Of a stretch of DNA of 64,000 bases, positions 1 to 10,164 are shown piece after piece. The stretch comes from Flammeovirga sp. OC4. Its GTDB lineage: Bacteria > Bacteroidota > Bacteroidia > Cytophagales > Flammeovirgaceae. Every line of letters begins with the position of its first letter. Position 1 is the stretch's first letter. The translations under genes were made by a program, and so were the position numbers. The notes under the pieces are model-generated. The model saw only the letters and a list, made by a program, of their open reading frames with translations, was not told the origin of the DNA and made no database searches. The stretch covers positions 28,552 to 92,551 of the forward strand of contig NZ_JTAM01000025.1 of NCBI RefSeq assembly GCF_000812565.1. The letters run 5' to 3'.

Positions 1-397
1 AAAGGTCTACAAGTGAATCTTCAGGATCAATTGTAACTGGAATTGTTGTTGTCAAATAGTCCTCACCACTTACTTTTACTACAAACTCTGCAGGCTCTGT
101 TAGGTTCTGATCCTTTAATGCAATAGACACTACACCATCTTGTGCTGCGAACTTTTTATCACCAGCATTGTTTACTACTTTACTAGCGTCTTTTCCAAGG
201 ATTTCAATATTCAAAACTTGATTACCCTCTAACCTTGTTTGGTCCTGTGGGTCAAAAAGTTGAATATTAGCCTCATGATTAAATACTGAAGTATTTACAG
301 CAATTGCAAAACCCTCTAGTGGGTCTTTACATTGTGTCAATACACCTAAAATCATAAGAGCGAAAGCTGAAAATAGATATGTGTATTTATTTTTCAT
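1..397 (-). CDS. Secreted lipoprotein, cut off by the window edge
   Basis: An open reading frame runs from an ATG at 397 to the window edge without a stop, giving 132 visible residues. It starts MKNKYTYLFSAFALM, a typical signal peptide, followed by VLTQC, which fits a loose Bacteroidota lipobox with the acylated Cys at about residue 23. The rest is a beta-rich, Ig-like stretch with no recognised catalytic motif. It lies 30 bases downstream of the beta-barrel-like gene on the same strand, so the two are probably co-transcribed and both belong to the outer membrane. The function is not recognised. A surface-exposed binding or structural lipoprotein is plausible but unproven, and the C-terminus is missing. 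Confidence 0.7.
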   Translation of the reverse strand, partial: MKNKYTYLFSAFALMILGVLTQCKDPLEGFAIAVNTSVFNHEANIQLFDPQDQTRLEGNQVLNIEILGKDASKVVNNAGDKKFAAQDGVVSIALKDQNLTEPAEFVVKVSGEDYLTTTIPVTIDPEDSLVDL

Positions 398-427
398 TTT
401 AAGAGTAATCTTTTTAAGGATAAAAAA

Positions 428-1111
428 TTAATTAATACGTACGGCTAAACGTAACGTTAAACGTGGGTACCAGCTATAGCCCGATAAATTTGTTTCTAAT
501 GTTTCTTGCTGAGTTCTCATCTCTTCTAAAAGACGAGTACCTGTAATTGTTGTTTTTGGACTTCCTGCATAGTATGCACCAATATCAAAACCAAAACCAA
601 CACGTCTTTTTGGAACTGCACGACCCACTCCAATACCAAAGTAAGGAGCAACTTGTGACCATTCAGACTTAATTTCAAGAGTTCCAATATCAGCTGGTGC
701 AAGTGTTACTTCGCCAAAAGTAACGTTATCAGCGTATTCACCAACTGCTTGAACATTGTTCCCTACTAAATAAGCTAAACCACCTACAATTTTGAAACTG
801 CTTGATTTAAATGGCATGTATTCCACTAGTAACTCAACATTTGTAAAATCAACGTTGATATTAGTGTTCATTGACTCGCCACTAAATGTAAGAGTTTGAG
901 TAAAATCATCTAGCTTGAAATAGTTGAAGCCCAACTTTATATTAAAGTTAGGGTGTACATTTTTAGAGACATCAAGACCACCGCCTTGTGATCCCGCAGA
1001 AAGACCAATAGCGATTTTAGATAAGTGACCATCATCTTCTTGGGCATAAGTTGTAGATATGCCTATGAAGGTAAAGACCATAAATAAGAGAGAATATCGA
1101 AGTGTATTCAT
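428..1111 (-). CDS. Putative outer-membrane beta-barrel protein
   Basis: This is a 227-residue protein with a clear signal peptide (MNTLRYSLLFMVFTFIG, cleavage near TYAQ). The remainder alternates polar and hydrophobic residues with many Gly and aromatic positions (FGIGVGR, FGFDIGAYYAG), and the end RLTLRLAVRIN resembles a last beta strand. This pattern is typical of small outer-membrane barrels of the OmpA/OmpW size class, but no family motif is decisive. It is the first gene of a probable two-gene unit with the downstream lipoprotein (30-base gap). A transport or structural role is inferred from the fold only. Substrate unknown. Confidence 0.6.
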   Translation of the reverse strand: MNTLRYSLLFMVFTFIGISTTYAQEDDGHLSKIAIGLSAGSQGGGLDVSKNVHPNFNIKLGFNYFKLDDFTQTLTFSGESMNTNINVDFTNVELLVEYMPFKSSSFKIVGGLAYLVGNNVQAVGEYADNVTFGEVTLAPADIGTLEIKSEWSQVAPYFGIGVGRAVPKRRVGFGFDIGAYYAGSPKTTITGTRLLEEMRTQQETLETNLSGYSWYPRLTLRLAVRIN

Positions 1112-1528
1112 AAAACAGAGTTTAATTAGTTTGGAAATAAGAGTCTTTTTTTTCCAGATAAAGTAACAATTTTTAACCTATTCGAAATGTAAGAAATTTT
1201 TATGCCAATTCAATTGTTTAAACAGGAATTATATTCAATTTATATGATAATACCCATTTTTAGGTATATATATCTTCACAAATAGCATATAATATTGAAT
1301 TTTATTGAGTTAAGTTAATTTTCATTCTGTTAGTCATTTGCTACTTTAAATTCACTCTGAGTATGCCTTTATCTAGAATTCTATTTGCATATTCACTTAT
1401 TTTAACGCTGGATGTTTAATTTTAGTTATATAACGTAAGACTTATAATTATTCCAATACTACAGATATATCATCGAATCATCCTATTTCAAGATTTCACT
1501 TATTGCTCATAATATAAATTGGGGAGTT
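1112..1528. other. Intergenic, AT-rich, no gene seen
   Basis: This 417-base stretch separates two minus-strand genes. It is strongly AT-rich and I see no convincing reading frame, RNA gene or strong hairpin. It should contain the promoter of the beta-barrel gene near its left end and the 3' end of the PH-domain transcript at its right end. A short palindrome-like stretch, TACCCATTTTTAGGTA, lies near 1251. Confidence 0.5.
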
Positions 1529-1945
1529 TTATTTCACCATAATTTTAGGATCTACATCAATTTCAGCATTTATATCAAGTAAATTTTCAATAAATCCATA
1601 TTTGTCTTCTGGCGATATTAATACATTGCTGTATTTCGTATATCTAATATCAAGTCGGTCAAAAGACAAAGCTGGCGAACTTAACAATGAGTTGGTCATT
1701 CTGATTTTAGTAATCTCACTTATAGGTATACGAATATTGACTAAAAACCCACTTTTAATTATCAGCACTTCGTTTTGGATGATATAATACGTATTAGAAA
1801 ATAAGTGTATGACAAAGGCTACAACAGGAGCAAATAAAATAGCACCTAACCACTGTTCGTTTACCAGAAAAAGAAGGAATGGGATGATCACTGACAGATT
1901 TGTGAAAGCAGCCAATGGATAGTTAATTTTAGATTTGTATTTCAT
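1529..1945 (-). CDS. Small membrane protein with bacterial PH-like domain
   Basis: This 138-residue protein has two closely spaced hydrophobic segments near the N-terminus (about residues 15-28 and 32-48). They are followed by a cytoplasmic beta-rich domain (YYIIQNEVLIIKSGF, then IPISEITKIRMTNS and DRLDIRY). The layout of a two-helix hairpin, then the strand pattern with an IPxxxIxxI element, matches the bacterial PH-domain proteins of the PH_6/YdbT-like group. The biochemical role of these proteins is mostly unknown. It is a lone gene with no functional partner nearby. The assignment rests on pattern recognition of the family and is fairly good; the function is open. Confidence 0.6.
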   Translation of the reverse strand: MKYKSKINYPLAAFTNLSVIIPFLLFLVNEQWLGAILFAPVVAFVIHLFSNTYYIIQNEVLIIKSGFLVNIRIPISEITKIRMTNSLLSSPALSFDRLDIRYTKYSNVLISPEDKYGFIENLLDINAEIDVDPKIMVK

Positions 1946-2285
1946 AATAAGTAATGTAGTTTTCTAACTCAATTAGCTAATATCAATTCATTTTTCAAAA
2001 TATTTCATTAAAAACTAAATCTATCATTTAAAGAAAGAAAATCACATAAAGAAAATTAAAATTATCAATAATGCATTTAAAATGAGAATAAATGCTTCAA
2101 CAGTCATTTTTTTAAGTGAAAATCAATTGTTTTTTCTGTCTTTAAAAATAATACGACATTAACTCAATTTCATTACGTCATTTTTACGAGTTGAAGAATT
2201 AAGATGAAAGAGAAATAGGCTATAAATATATTATTAGGGTATAATTGTAAAGGTGAAATGAATAACATAATTATACTTTTTAGAC
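1946..2285. promoter_or_regulatory. Intergenic region between PH-domain gene and beta-glucoside operon
   Basis: These 340 AT-rich bases lie between divergent genes, so they must hold both promoters. I cannot place a -7 box of the TAnnTTTG type with confidence. A short G-tract element, ATTATTAGGGTATAA (about 2230-2244), lies 42 bases before the GH3 start and resembles G-tract elements upstream of the PUL genes. Its role is inferred only. Confidence 0.3.
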
Positions 2286-4592
2286 ATGCACAAACTCAAA
2301 ATTACAGCAATCTTTCTTTTTATCCTTATTGGTATAGGGCTTTACTCAGTAAAGGGGGACAGTAGCAATCCTGAAAATGAAAAAATAGAAAAGTTACTAC
2401 GTCAAATGACCCTGGAGGAAAAAGTGGGACAAATGACTCAAGTTACTTTAGAAGTAGTGTCGAAGGGTGAAGGGCCTTTTCGTATGGACAAGCCTTGGGC
2501 ATTAGATCATGATAAATTAAAAGATGTATTAATCAATTATCATGTAGGATCAATTTTAAATACCGCTGGAGAAGTGAGAACTCCTAAGGAATGGTATGAG
2601 GTCATCAAAACAATACAAGATGTTGCTATAAATGATACACGTTTAAAAATCCCTGTACTCTATGGTATAGATGCTATTCATGGTATGTACAGTGCAGAAG
2701 CTACAATGTTTCCTCAAGAAATAAGCATGGCTGCAACATGGAACCCAGAACTTGTCAAAAAATCATCAGAAATAATTGCCTACGAAACCAGAGCATGTGG
2801 AATTCCTTGGACTTTCAACCCTACCTTAGATTTAGGAATAGACCCAAGGTGGCCTAGAATGTGGGAAGCTTATGGCGAAGACCCTTATTTACAATCTATT
2901 ATGGGAACAGAATCAGTCAAAGGTTATGAAGGTGGCGCAATCGATAACCCTAATCATGTTGCTTCATGTCTGAAACATTATATTGGTTATGGAGCACCAA
3001 GAAGTGGTAAAGATAGAACACCTGCATGGATTCCCGAAACATTCTTAAGAGAATACTTCCTCCCTCCTTTTGAAGCTGCAGTTCAAGCGGGTGCAAAAAG
3101 TGTAATGGTCAATTCAGGTGAAGTAAATGGTGTGCCTGTACATGCAAGTAAAAAACTTTTAACAGATATCTTGAGAGGAGAATTAGGGTTTGAAGGTGTA
3201 ATTGTAACGGACTGGTTTGATATTAATAATTTAGTAGAAAGACATCATATTGCTGCAAATAAGAAAGAAGCAGTCAAGAAAGCCATTCTTGCCGGTATTG
3301 ATATGTCAATGGTACCTTATGATGTTGAATTCAGCAAGCATTTAGTGGAGCTAGTCAAAGAAGGACAAATTTCAGAAGAACGTATTGATGCATCTGTTAG
3401 ACGAATTTTAAAACTGAAATTCGAACTCAACTTATTTGAAAACCCATATACTGATTATAAAAATTACCCTGAATATGGTGGAGAGAAGCATCATCAAATT
3501 GCTCGTCAATCTGCTCATGAGGTGATTACTTTATTAAAAAATGAAGATAATATTTTGCCTTTAAAAGAAGATGCTAAAATATTAGTAACTGGCCCCAATG
3601 CAAATTCAATGCGAGCGTTAAATGGTGGTTGGACCTACACTTGGCAAGGTGAGAAAACAAATAAGTTTGCAGCGGATCACAATACGATTGTAGAAGCATT
3701 AAAAGCTCAATCTACAAACATCTTTTTTGAAGAAGGCGTGAGATATCCAGAAGGAAATAATGATTATAAAGTGGATGAAGTTGTAAATATTGATAAGGCT
3801 GTAAAGTTGGCTAAAAATGTGGATTACATATTATTGTGTTTAGGTGAAAATTCTTACACTGAGAAACCTGGTGATTTAGATGATTTAACCTTATCAGCGA
3901 ATCAATTAAAACTTGCTGAAGCAATGATTAGTACTAAAAAGCCCGTTATCTTAGTGCTAAATGAAGGTCGTCCAAGAGTAATCTCATCAATAGAAGACCA
4001 ACTAAAGGCTGTTATTCAATTGTATCTTCCTGGTAATGAAGGAGGAAATGCTTTAGCGGATATTCTTTATGGAAAAGTCAATCCATCGGGTAAATTACCT
4101 TACACTTACCCTCGTTTTGTAAATGACCTCCTTCCCTATTATCATAAATTTTCATCCTCTACCGCTCATAATGACGGAAACATCAATAATAACCATGAGG
4201 TCAAAGCACAATATGAATTTGGTTTTGGTTTAAGTTACACAACTTTCAAATATGAAGACTTAAAGCTTTCAAAATCGGAAATATCTACTGATGACGAACT
4301 TGAAGTAAGTATTAAGGTCACAAATACGGGTCAACGTGAAGGAAAAGAAGTCGTTCAACTATACACGACCGATGTAGTAGCTTCAATTTCTCCTTCGGTA
4401 AAAAGATTAAGAAGGTTTGAGAAGATAAATTTGAAGGCTGGAGAATCTAAAATGGTATCGTTTAAACTCAATAAAAATGATCTATCATTTATTGGAGAAG
4501 ACAACCAATCTGTTGTAGAAGCTGGTGAATTTATCATAACATGTGGCTCACTTCAGAAAAAATTCCATCTCTTAGATTCAAAAAACCTATAA
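2286..4592 (+). CDS. bglX: GH3 beta-glucosidase, periplasmic
   Basis: A 768-residue glycoside hydrolase family 3 enzyme that removes terminal beta-linked glucose from oligosaccharides. A signal peptide (MHKLKITAIFLFILIGIGLY) sends it to the periplasm. The (beta/alpha)8 domain (about 35-375) contains KHYIGYGAPRSG and the nucleophile motif GVIVTDW, with Asp309 as the expected nucleophile. The second domain (about 410-620) carries GENSYTEKPGD near 520-530, where the acid/base Glu lies in this family. A C-terminal fibronectin-III-like domain (about 660-760; VTNTGQREGKEVVQLY) completes the usual three-domain layout and normal length. It is the first gene of an operon with a sugar symporter (14-base gap) and cellobiose phosphorylase, so gluco- or cello-oligosaccharides are the likely substrates. 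The symbol is by analogy with BglX. Confidence 0.9.
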   Translation: MHKLKITAIFLFILIGIGLYSVKGDSSNPENEKIEKLLRQMTLEEKVGQMTQVTLEVVSKGEGPFRMDKPWALDHDKLKDVLINYHVGSILNTAGEVRTPKEWYEVIKTIQDVAINDTRLKIPVLYGIDAIHGMYSAEATMFPQEISMAATWNPELVKKSSEIIAYETRACGIPWTFNPTLDLGIDPRWPRMWEAYGEDPYLQSIMGTESVKGYEGGAIDNPNHVASCLKHYIGYGAPRSGKDRTPAWIPETFLREYFLPPFEAAVQAGAKSVMVNSGEVNGVPVHASKKLLTDILRGELGFEGVIVTDWFDINNLVERHHIAANKKEAVKKAILAGIDMSMVPYDVEFSKHLVELVKEGQISEERIDASVRRILKLKFELNLFENPYTDYKNYPEYGGEKHHQIARQSAHEVITLLKNEDNILPLKEDAKILVTGPNANSMRALNGGWTYTWQGEKTNKFAADHNTIVEALKAQSTNIFFEEGVRYPEGNNDYKVDEVVNIDKAVKLAKNVDYILLCLGENSYTEKPGDLDDLTLSANQLKLAEAMISTKKPVILVLNEGRPRVISSIEDQLKAVIQLYLPGNEGGNALADILYGKVNPSGKLPYTYPRFVNDLLPYYHKFSSSTAHNDGNINNNHEVKAQYEFGFGLSYTTFKYEDLKLSKSEISTDDELEVSIKVTNTGQREGKEVVQLYTTDVVASISPSVKRLRRFEKINLKAGESKMVSFKLNKNDLSFIGEDNQSVVEAGEFIITCGSLQKKFHLLDSKNL

Positions 4593-4606
4593 ACTAACAA
4601 AAACCA

Positions 4607-6259
4607 ATGAATACACATGTGAATTCAACCAATCAACCTTTGTCAATAAAGGAAAAAATTGGTTATGCTTTAGGTGATGGCGCTGCCAATATTGCATGGA
4701 GAGGTGTCGCAACATTTTTATTAATTTTTTATACCGATGTATTTGGTATTGCCCCAGCGGTAGTCGGAGTATTGATGCTAGTTGCTAGATCCAGTGATGG
4801 ATTAAGTGATGTTTTTATGGGAATCGTTGGTGATAGAACCAAGTCTAAATATGGTAAATTTAGACCTTGGATATTATGGACTGCGATACCGTTAGGTGCT
4901 ATTCTATCATTACTATTTACCACTCCAGATTTAGGCAACGAAGGTAAAGTTGTTTATGCTTATACTACGTACATTCTTTTCACATTAATCTACACGGCCA
5001 ACAATATTCCTTATGGGGCTTTAATGGCCGTGATGACAGGAAATGATAAGGAAAGAACTTCACTAGGCAGTTATAGGATGGTAGGTGCTTTTACTGGGGG
5101 AATGATTGTTCAAGGTGCTTTGCTTTATCTTGTTGCAACGTTTGGCAATGTCAATCCAAGTATACAATTAGAACAAATAACAGCTGACAGTTATCTTGTG
5201 ACCGTTTCGGCTCCAAATGATGTTCCTAATGCTAACATCAAAACCAAAAATGGCATTGCCTCTTTTCAATGGGAAGATGCTAATTTTGAAGATCAGAGCA
5301 TTACACCAAGTAAGAGTTTTTTAATGGAAGCAGACTTTGAGTACACTTTTTCGGTAACAGGCGAAGAAAATCTAACTCAGGAAAGTTTCTCGATCATTAA
5401 TCAGAAAAAGGGATACAGTACAGCCATTTACGTAATGAGTGTGTTCTTGACTTTGTTCATGTTTATTACTTTTTATACTACCAAGGAACGTATTGCTCCT
5501 CCTAAAAGACAAAAGACAGATTTAGGAACAGATTTCAAAGATTTACTAAATAATAGACCTTGGTTTGTATTGTTATTCATTGGTTTATTATTCAATATCT
5601 ATAATTCAATCAAACAAGGTATTGTGGTGATTTACTTCACACATTATCTCAATGATCAATTGTTGGCGGCTTCATATATGATAGCACTAACAATAGCGTC
5701 TATTGGTGGAGCAATGATTACGGCTTCACTAGGAAAGAAGTTTGGAAAGAAAAAGTTATTTATCTACGCTTTATTATTTTCAGCAATCGTTAACGCACTA
5801 CTGTTCTTTTGTGGAACCACAGATATCGTTGCCATTTTTACACTTGGAATTATTTCTGAATTTGCCTCTGCTATATTCCCTACTCTTTTCTTTGCTATGC
5901 TTGGCGATGTGGCGGATTATTCAGAGTATACCAACGGAAGAAGAGCTACAGGACTTGTTTATTCCGCAGGTTCTTTTGCCACAAAATTTGGAGGAGGTAT
6001 CGCAGCCGCCATCATTGGTTTTGTACTAAGTGCCTATCATTATGATGGTTTAGATCACACTACCATAGAAGGAGCAATTCCAGGTATTAAGATGTTAATG
6101 AGTTGGGTACCTGCACTCATTGGAGTGATAGCTGCGGGGTTGATGTACCTGTATCCTCTAAATGACAAATTCCTGGAAAGAATCAATATTGAGTTAAACA
6201 AAAGACGCTCGTTAGAAGAAAATAATTCTCAAACAGACGTACTAGAAGAAGTATTATAA
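4607..6259 (+). CDS. GPH-family sugar:cation symporter with an inserted loop domain
   Basis: A 550-residue major-facilitator-type transporter of the glycoside-pentoside-hexuronide:cation family (MelB/XylP relatives). Family marks are the start [14 protein letters not shown], the loop [15 protein letters not shown] (about 77-90) and [12 protein letters not shown] (about 132-143). About twelve hydrophobic segments are visible. Unusually, a soluble stretch of about 85 residues (about 181-267) sits between two membrane segments in the middle of the protein, where relatives have a short loop. It is polar and beta-like ([13 protein letters not shown]). It lies 14 bases after GH3 and 14 before GH94, so it very likely imports the disaccharide that the phosphorylase splits in the cytoplasm. 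Confidence 0.9.
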   Translation: MNTHVNSTNQPLSIKEKIGYALGDGAANIAWRGVATFLLIFYTDVFGIAPAVVGVLMLVARSSDGLSDVFMGIVGDRTKSKYGKFRPWILWTAIPLGAILSLLFTTPDLGNEGKVVYAYTTYILFTLIYTANNIPYGALMAVMTGNDKERTSLGSYRMVGAFTGGMIVQGALLYLVATFGNVNPSIQLEQITADSYLVTVSAPNDVPNANIKTKNGIASFQWEDANFEDQSITPSKSFLMEADFEYTFSVTGEENLTQESFSIINQKKGYSTAIYVMSVFLTLFMFITFYTTKERIAPPKRQKTDLGTDFKDLLNNRPWFVLLFIGLLFNIYNSIKQGIVVIYFTHYLNDQLLAASYMIALTIASIGGAMITASLGKKFGKKKLFIYALLFSAIVNALLFFCGTTDIVAIFTLGIISEFASAIFPTLFFAMLGDVADYSEYTNGRRATGLVYSAGSFATKFGGGIAAAIIGFVLSAYHYDGLDHTTIEGAIPGIKMLMSWVPALIGVIAAGLMYLYPLNDKFLERINIELNKRRSLEENNSQTDVLEEVL

Positions 6260-6273
6260 ATTTCGACATACAA

Positions 6274-8733
6274 ATGACAGTTACAACAGCAAAAAGTAAT
6301 AAGTTTGGTTATTTTGATGATACCCAAAAAGAATATGTTATTACTAACCCAGCAACACCTTTTCCTTGGATCAATTACCTTGGTAATGAAGACTTCTTTT
6401 CTTTAGTTTCCAATACCGCCGGTGGTTATTCATTTTATAAAGATGCTAAATTTAGACGATTAAATAGATATAGATACAATAATGTACCAATGGATAATGG
6501 GGGGCGTTATTTTTATATCAAAGAAGATGAAACGATTTGGTCTCCTGGATGGAAACCAGTTAAAACACCTCTTGACGAGTATGAATGTCGACATGGATTG
6601 AGTTATACTAAAATCAATGGAAGTAAAAATGAATTAGAGGCTGAAGTAACATTCTTCGTTCCGTTAGGACATTGGTGTGAAATCCAAAAAATGACCTTAA
6701 CAAACAAGAGTAATACTAAAAAAACTTTCAAGTTATTCTCTTATAATGAATGGTGTTTATGGAATGCTGAGGATGACCAAAATAACCTTCAAAGAAACTT
6801 ATCTACCGGAGAAGTAGAAATTGATGGGGCAACTTTATATCATAAAACAGAATATAAAGAAAGAAGAAATCACTATGCTTTTTATCATCTAAATGCTGAT
6901 ATAGATGGATACGATACAGACCGTGAATCATTTATTGGCTTATATAATGAATTTTCAAATCCTCAAGCAGTAGTAGATGGATCTCCTAAAAATTCAGAAG
7001 CACATGGATGGTCTCCTATCGCATCACATTATAAAGAAATAACTTTAGAGGCTGGTGAAAGTACAGATCTCATTTTTATTTTAGGGTATGTTGAGAATGA
7101 AGAAAACGACAAGTGGGAGTCGAAAGGAATTATCAATAAAACGAAAGCAAAAGATTTAATCCAAAAATTTAATACAGTTGAAAAAGTTGATTTAGCACTT
7201 AAAGCTTTATCTGAGTACTGGACTGATTTACTTTCAATTATTTCTTTGGATCATGAAGATGACCGCCTCAATAGAATGGTCAATATTTGGAATCAATATC
7301 AATGCATGGTCACTTTCAATATGTCGAGATCTGCTTCATTCTTTGAAGTGGGAATTGGAAGAGGCATGGGCTTTAGAGATTCCAACCAAGATTTGATTGG
7401 GTTTGTGCATCAAGTTCCTGAAAGAGCAAGAGAACGAATTATTGATATTGCATCAACACAATTTCCTGATGGAGGCTGCTATCATCAATATCAGCCACTT
7501 ACAAAAAGAGGAAATGACGCCATTGGTGGAGGTTTCAATGATGACCCAATGTGGTTAATTCTTGGAACAGTAAGTTATATCAAAGAAACGGGTGATTTTT
7601 CTATTTTAGACGAAATGGTTCCGTTTGATAATGATCCTAGTTTAGCACAAACGTTATTTGACCACCTTACCATATCATTTAATCACGTTATCAATAATTT
7701 AGGACCTAATGGATTACCACTAATTGGTAGAGCTGATTGGAATGATTGCCTCAATTTAAATTGTTTTTCATCTGACCCTAATGAATCATTTCAAACTACA
7801 GAAAATAACACTGAAGGTTCCAAAGCGGAATCAGTAATGATAGCAGGTTTGTTTGTGGTTTATGGAACGGAATACATTCAGTTATGCCATGAATTAGGAA
7901 AAACAGAAGAAGCGGAAAGAGCCCTTACTTTTGTGAATGCCATGAAAGAAGCAGTGAAAACAAAAGGTTGGGATGGAGAATGGTTCTTACGTGCCTATGA
8001 CTTCTACGGTAATAAAGTAGGTTCAGAGGAAAATGAAGAAGGAAAAATCTTTATTGAGTCTCAAGGGTGGTGTTCTATGGCCGAAATTGGCTTGGAAGAA
8101 GGTATGGTAGAAAAAGCACTTGATAGTGTAAAAGAAAGATTAGATACACCGTATGGCATAGTACTAAATAACCCTGCATTTACCGAATACAAAATCGAAT
8201 ATGGTGAAATTTCTACTTACCCTAAAGGGTACAAAGAAAATGCGGGTATTTTCTGCCACAATAACCCTTGGATTATCATCGGTGAAACAAAATTAGGAAG
8301 AGGTGATCAAGCATTTGATTACTTCAAGAAAATATGCCCTTCTTATTTAGAAGATATTCAACAATTACATAAAGTTGAGCCTTATGTGTATTGTCAAATG
8401 ATAGCCGGAAAAGATGCATTTATTCCTGGAGAAGGGAAAAATAGCTGGCTTTCTGGAACGGCTGCATGGAACTTCTACACGTTGATGCATTATATTTTAG
8501 GTATTCAACCTGAATACAATGGTCTTTTAATCAATCCTTGTATTCCGAAAGAATGGAAAGGATATACGGTAACTCGTAAGTTTAGAGGTGGCACCTACAA
8601 TATTACCATTCAAAACTTAAACAATGTCAGTAAAGGTATTACTGAAATTTTTGTGAATGGTGATAAAATAGAAGGCAGCTTAATCCCAATTCTAGGAAAA
8701 GGCACGCACGAAGTTATCGTGACAATGGGATAA
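6274..8733 (+). CDS. GH94 cellobiose phosphorylase
   Basis: An 819-residue cytoplasmic enzyme (no signal peptide) of glycoside hydrolase family 94. It cleaves a beta-linked glucose disaccharide with phosphate to give alpha-glucose 1-phosphate and glucose, saving one ATP. The N-terminal beta-sandwich (about 1-290) is followed by the (alpha/alpha)6 barrel. The region [10 protein letters not shown] (about 364-373) and the catalytic motif [12 protein letters not shown] (Asp488/Asp491, one of which is the general acid) match cellobiose phosphorylases, as does the length near 820. Chitobiose and laminaribiose phosphorylases are alternatives, but the motif and length favour cellobiose. It is the last gene of the GH3-symporter-GH94 operon and is followed by a hairpin terminator. 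Confidence 0.9.
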   Translation: MTVTTAKSNKFGYFDDTQKEYVITNPATPFPWINYLGNEDFFSLVSNTAGGYSFYKDAKFRRLNRYRYNNVPMDNGGRYFYIKEDETIWSPGWKPVKTPLDEYECRHGLSYTKINGSKNELEAEVTFFVPLGHWCEIQKMTLTNKSNTKKTFKLFSYNEWCLWNAEDDQNNLQRNLSTGEVEIDGATLYHKTEYKERRNHYAFYHLNADIDGYDTDRESFIGLYNEFSNPQAVVDGSPKNSEAHGWSPIASHYKEITLEAGESTDLIFILGYVENEENDKWESKGIINKTKAKDLIQKFNTVEKVDLALKALSEYWTDLLSIISLDHEDDRLNRMVNIWNQYQCMVTFNMSRSASFFEVGIGRGMGFRDSNQDLIGFVHQVPERARERIIDIASTQFPDGGCYHQYQPLTKRGNDAIGGGFNDDPMWLILGTVSYIKETGDFSILDEMVPFDNDPSLAQTLFDHLTISFNHVINNLGPNGLPLIGRADWNDCLNLNCFSSDPNESFQTTENNTEGSKAESVMIAGLFVVYGTEYIQLCHELGKTEEAERALTFVNAMKEAVKTKGWDGEWFLRAYDFYGNKVGSEENEEGKIFIESQGWCSMAEIGLEEGMVEKALDSVKERLDTPYGIVLNNPAFTEYKIEYGEISTYPKGYKENAGIFCHNNPWIIIGETKLGRGDQAFDYFKKICPSYLEDIQQLHKVEPYVYCQMIAGKDAFIPGEGKNSWLSGTAAWNFYTLMHYILGIQPEYNGLLINPCIPKEWKGYTVTRKFRGGTYNITIQNLNNVSKGITEIFVNGDKIEGSLIPILGKGTHEVIVTMG

Positions 8734-8751
8734 AACAATTCTTAAAAGAGG

Positions 8752-8811
8752 AAGAGGAAGGTGAAACGTATTGCTAATTACTTTGCATAAAATTTCACCT
8801 TACTCTTCTTT
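8752..8811 (+). terminator. Terminator of beta-glucoside operon
   Basis: The arms AAGAGGAAGGTGAAA (8752-8766) and TTTCACCTTACTCTT (8793-8807) pair over 15 positions with one mismatch, around a 26-base loop, followed by a short T-rich run. It lies 19 bases after the GH94 stop, as expected for an intrinsic terminator. Confidence 0.6.
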
Positions 8812-8842
8812 CATTAACTGTTTAACTGCTGCATTTTTTTCT

Positions 8843-8850
8843 TATTTTTG
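8843..8850 (+). promoter_or_regulatory. Putative -7 promoter box of the decarboxylase gene
   Basis: TATTTTTG fits the Bacteroidota -7 consensus TAnnTTTG. Transcription would start near 8857, about 20 bases before the ATG at 8878. This decides against a TTG start at 8848, which would lie inside the promoter. No clear -33 TTG element is visible. Confidence 0.45.
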
Positions 8851-8877
8851 CATTCCACTAAATTACTAACCATCGAA

Positions 8878-10098
8878 ATGCATATTTGGGAAAAGAAAAC
8901 CAAAGAAGAAATCAGACAAAGAGTGTTTGATGCTTTAAAAGAGAATAGAGATTATTTTGGTAATAATTCATTGGGTGTACCAGGTTCTCACCTTGATAGT
9001 AAAGTATTTCCAGAAGATGCTCCTTTTCTTAAAGAAGCTCCATTCATCACCTCTCTCTTACATAATCCTAATCATATTGGGTGCCATACTCAAGGAGAAA
9101 GCGAAAGCTTTTTTAAAGGAACTCAAGATATTGAAAGAGAACTTATTGAAATCTGCGGGGTTGATATATTAAAGGGGCAACCCCAAAGTATTGATGGCTA
9201 TGTGGCTGCTGGCGGAACAGAAGCCAATATGCAGGCCATTTGGATTTACAGAAACTATTTCAAAGAAGAGTATAATGCTGAAAATGATGAAATTGCCATC
9301 ATTGCTTCTCAAGACAGTCATTACTCTATGGCTAAAGCTTCTAACATTTTATCACTCACTTATTATAGAATTGATGTGTCTGAAAATGATAGAGCTTTAC
9401 AAAAAGATTCACTACATCAGAAGATTGAACAAGCATTAGCTGAAGGCAAGAAGTATTTTATCGTTATTGCCAATATGATGACCACTATGTTTGGTTCTGT
9501 TGATGATGTATCGGTTTATACTGATTTTTTGAAAGAACGAAATCTTCCTTTCAAGCTTCATATCGACGGGGCTTACGGAGGTTTCTTTTTTCCATTTTCT
9601 CATAAGAGTCATTCTCTAGACTTCAGAAATGAAGATATTTCCTCAGTAACGCTAGATGCACACAAAATGCTTCAAGCCCCTTATGGTACTGGATTGTTTT
9701 TAGTTCGAAAAGATTGGATGAAATATGGCAACACAAAAGCCGATTATGTGCAAGGTGATGATTTTACAATGATTGGAAGTCGATCAGGTGCCAATGCAAT
9801 AGCTATTTGGATGATTCTATTGACTTATGGGCCTTATGGAATGCGTGAAAAAATATATATTCTCAGTAAAAGAGGTGATTGGTTTACTCATAAACTAGAT
9901 GAAATTGGCATTCAGTATTTTAGAAGTAAAGATTCTAATATTATCACAATGAAAGCCAAAGGCATTGCTCCTGAAATAGCGTCTAAATACGGATTAGTTC
10001 CTGATGTTCATCATAATCCTTCTTGGTACAAAGTAGTTATTATGGAACACGTAACCATTGAGAAATTAGCTCCATTGGTCGAGGATTTGAAAAAATAA
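8878..10098 (+). CDS. PLP-dependent amino acid decarboxylase (group II)
   Basis: A 406-residue pyridoxal-phosphate enzyme of the group II decarboxylase fold (glutamate, histidine, tyrosine and aromatic amino acid decarboxylases). Visible marks are the cofactor-phosphate region AAGGTEANMQA, the Asp of HIDGAYGG that pairs with the pyridine nitrogen (about residue 230), and the Schiff-base lysine in LDAHKMLQAPYGTG (about Lys263, counted from the ATG chosen). I chose the ATG at 8878 over an upstream in-frame TTG because a promoter-like box overlaps the latter. The substrate amino acid cannot be read from sequence; glutamate/aspartate or an aromatic amino acid are all possible. It is a single gene, convergent with mogA across a shared terminator. 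Confidence 0.8.
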   Translation: MHIWEKKTKEEIRQRVFDALKENRDYFGNNSLGVPGSHLDSKVFPEDAPFLKEAPFITSLLHNPNHIGCHTQGESESFFKGTQDIERELIEICGVDILKGQPQSIDGYVAAGGTEANMQAIWIYRNYFKEEYNAENDEIAIIASQDSHYSMAKASNILSLTYYRIDVSENDRALQKDSLHQKIEQALAEGKKYFIVIANMMTTMFGSVDDVSVYTDFLKERNLPFKLHIDGAYGGFFFPFSHKSHSLDFRNEDISSVTLDAHKMLQAPYGTGLFLVRKDWMKYGNTKADYVQGDDFTMIGSRSGANAIAIWMILLTYGPYGMREKIYILSKRGDWFTHKLDEIGIQYFRSKDSNIITMKAKGIAPEIASKYGLVPDVHHNPSWYKVVIMEHVTIEKLAPLVEDLKK

Positions 10099-10104
10099 AT
10101 CAAA

Positions 10105-10148
10105 AAAATAGCACAAGTTTTTGTAATTCAGAAACTTGTGCTATTCTT
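10105..10148. terminator. Bidirectional terminator between decarboxylase and mogA
   Basis: A perfect 14-bp inverted repeat, AATAGCACAAGTTT (10107-10120) with AAACTTGTGCTATT (10132-10145), has an 11-base loop and A-rich and T-rich flanks. It sits between two convergent genes and can serve both. Confidence 0.8.
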
Positions 10149-10164
10149 AAAAAAGGAATTTCAA

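Noticed and set aside
5147..5407. Symporter insert as sign of a frameshift or gene fusion error
   Set aside because: The frame is continuous, the segment has normal codon use and starts and ends cleanly at membrane helices, so an inserted domain is more likely.
8848..8877. Upstream TTG start for the PLP decarboxylase
   Set aside because: The TTG is part of the putative -7 promoter box, and the protein from the ATG at 8878 already has the expected family start.
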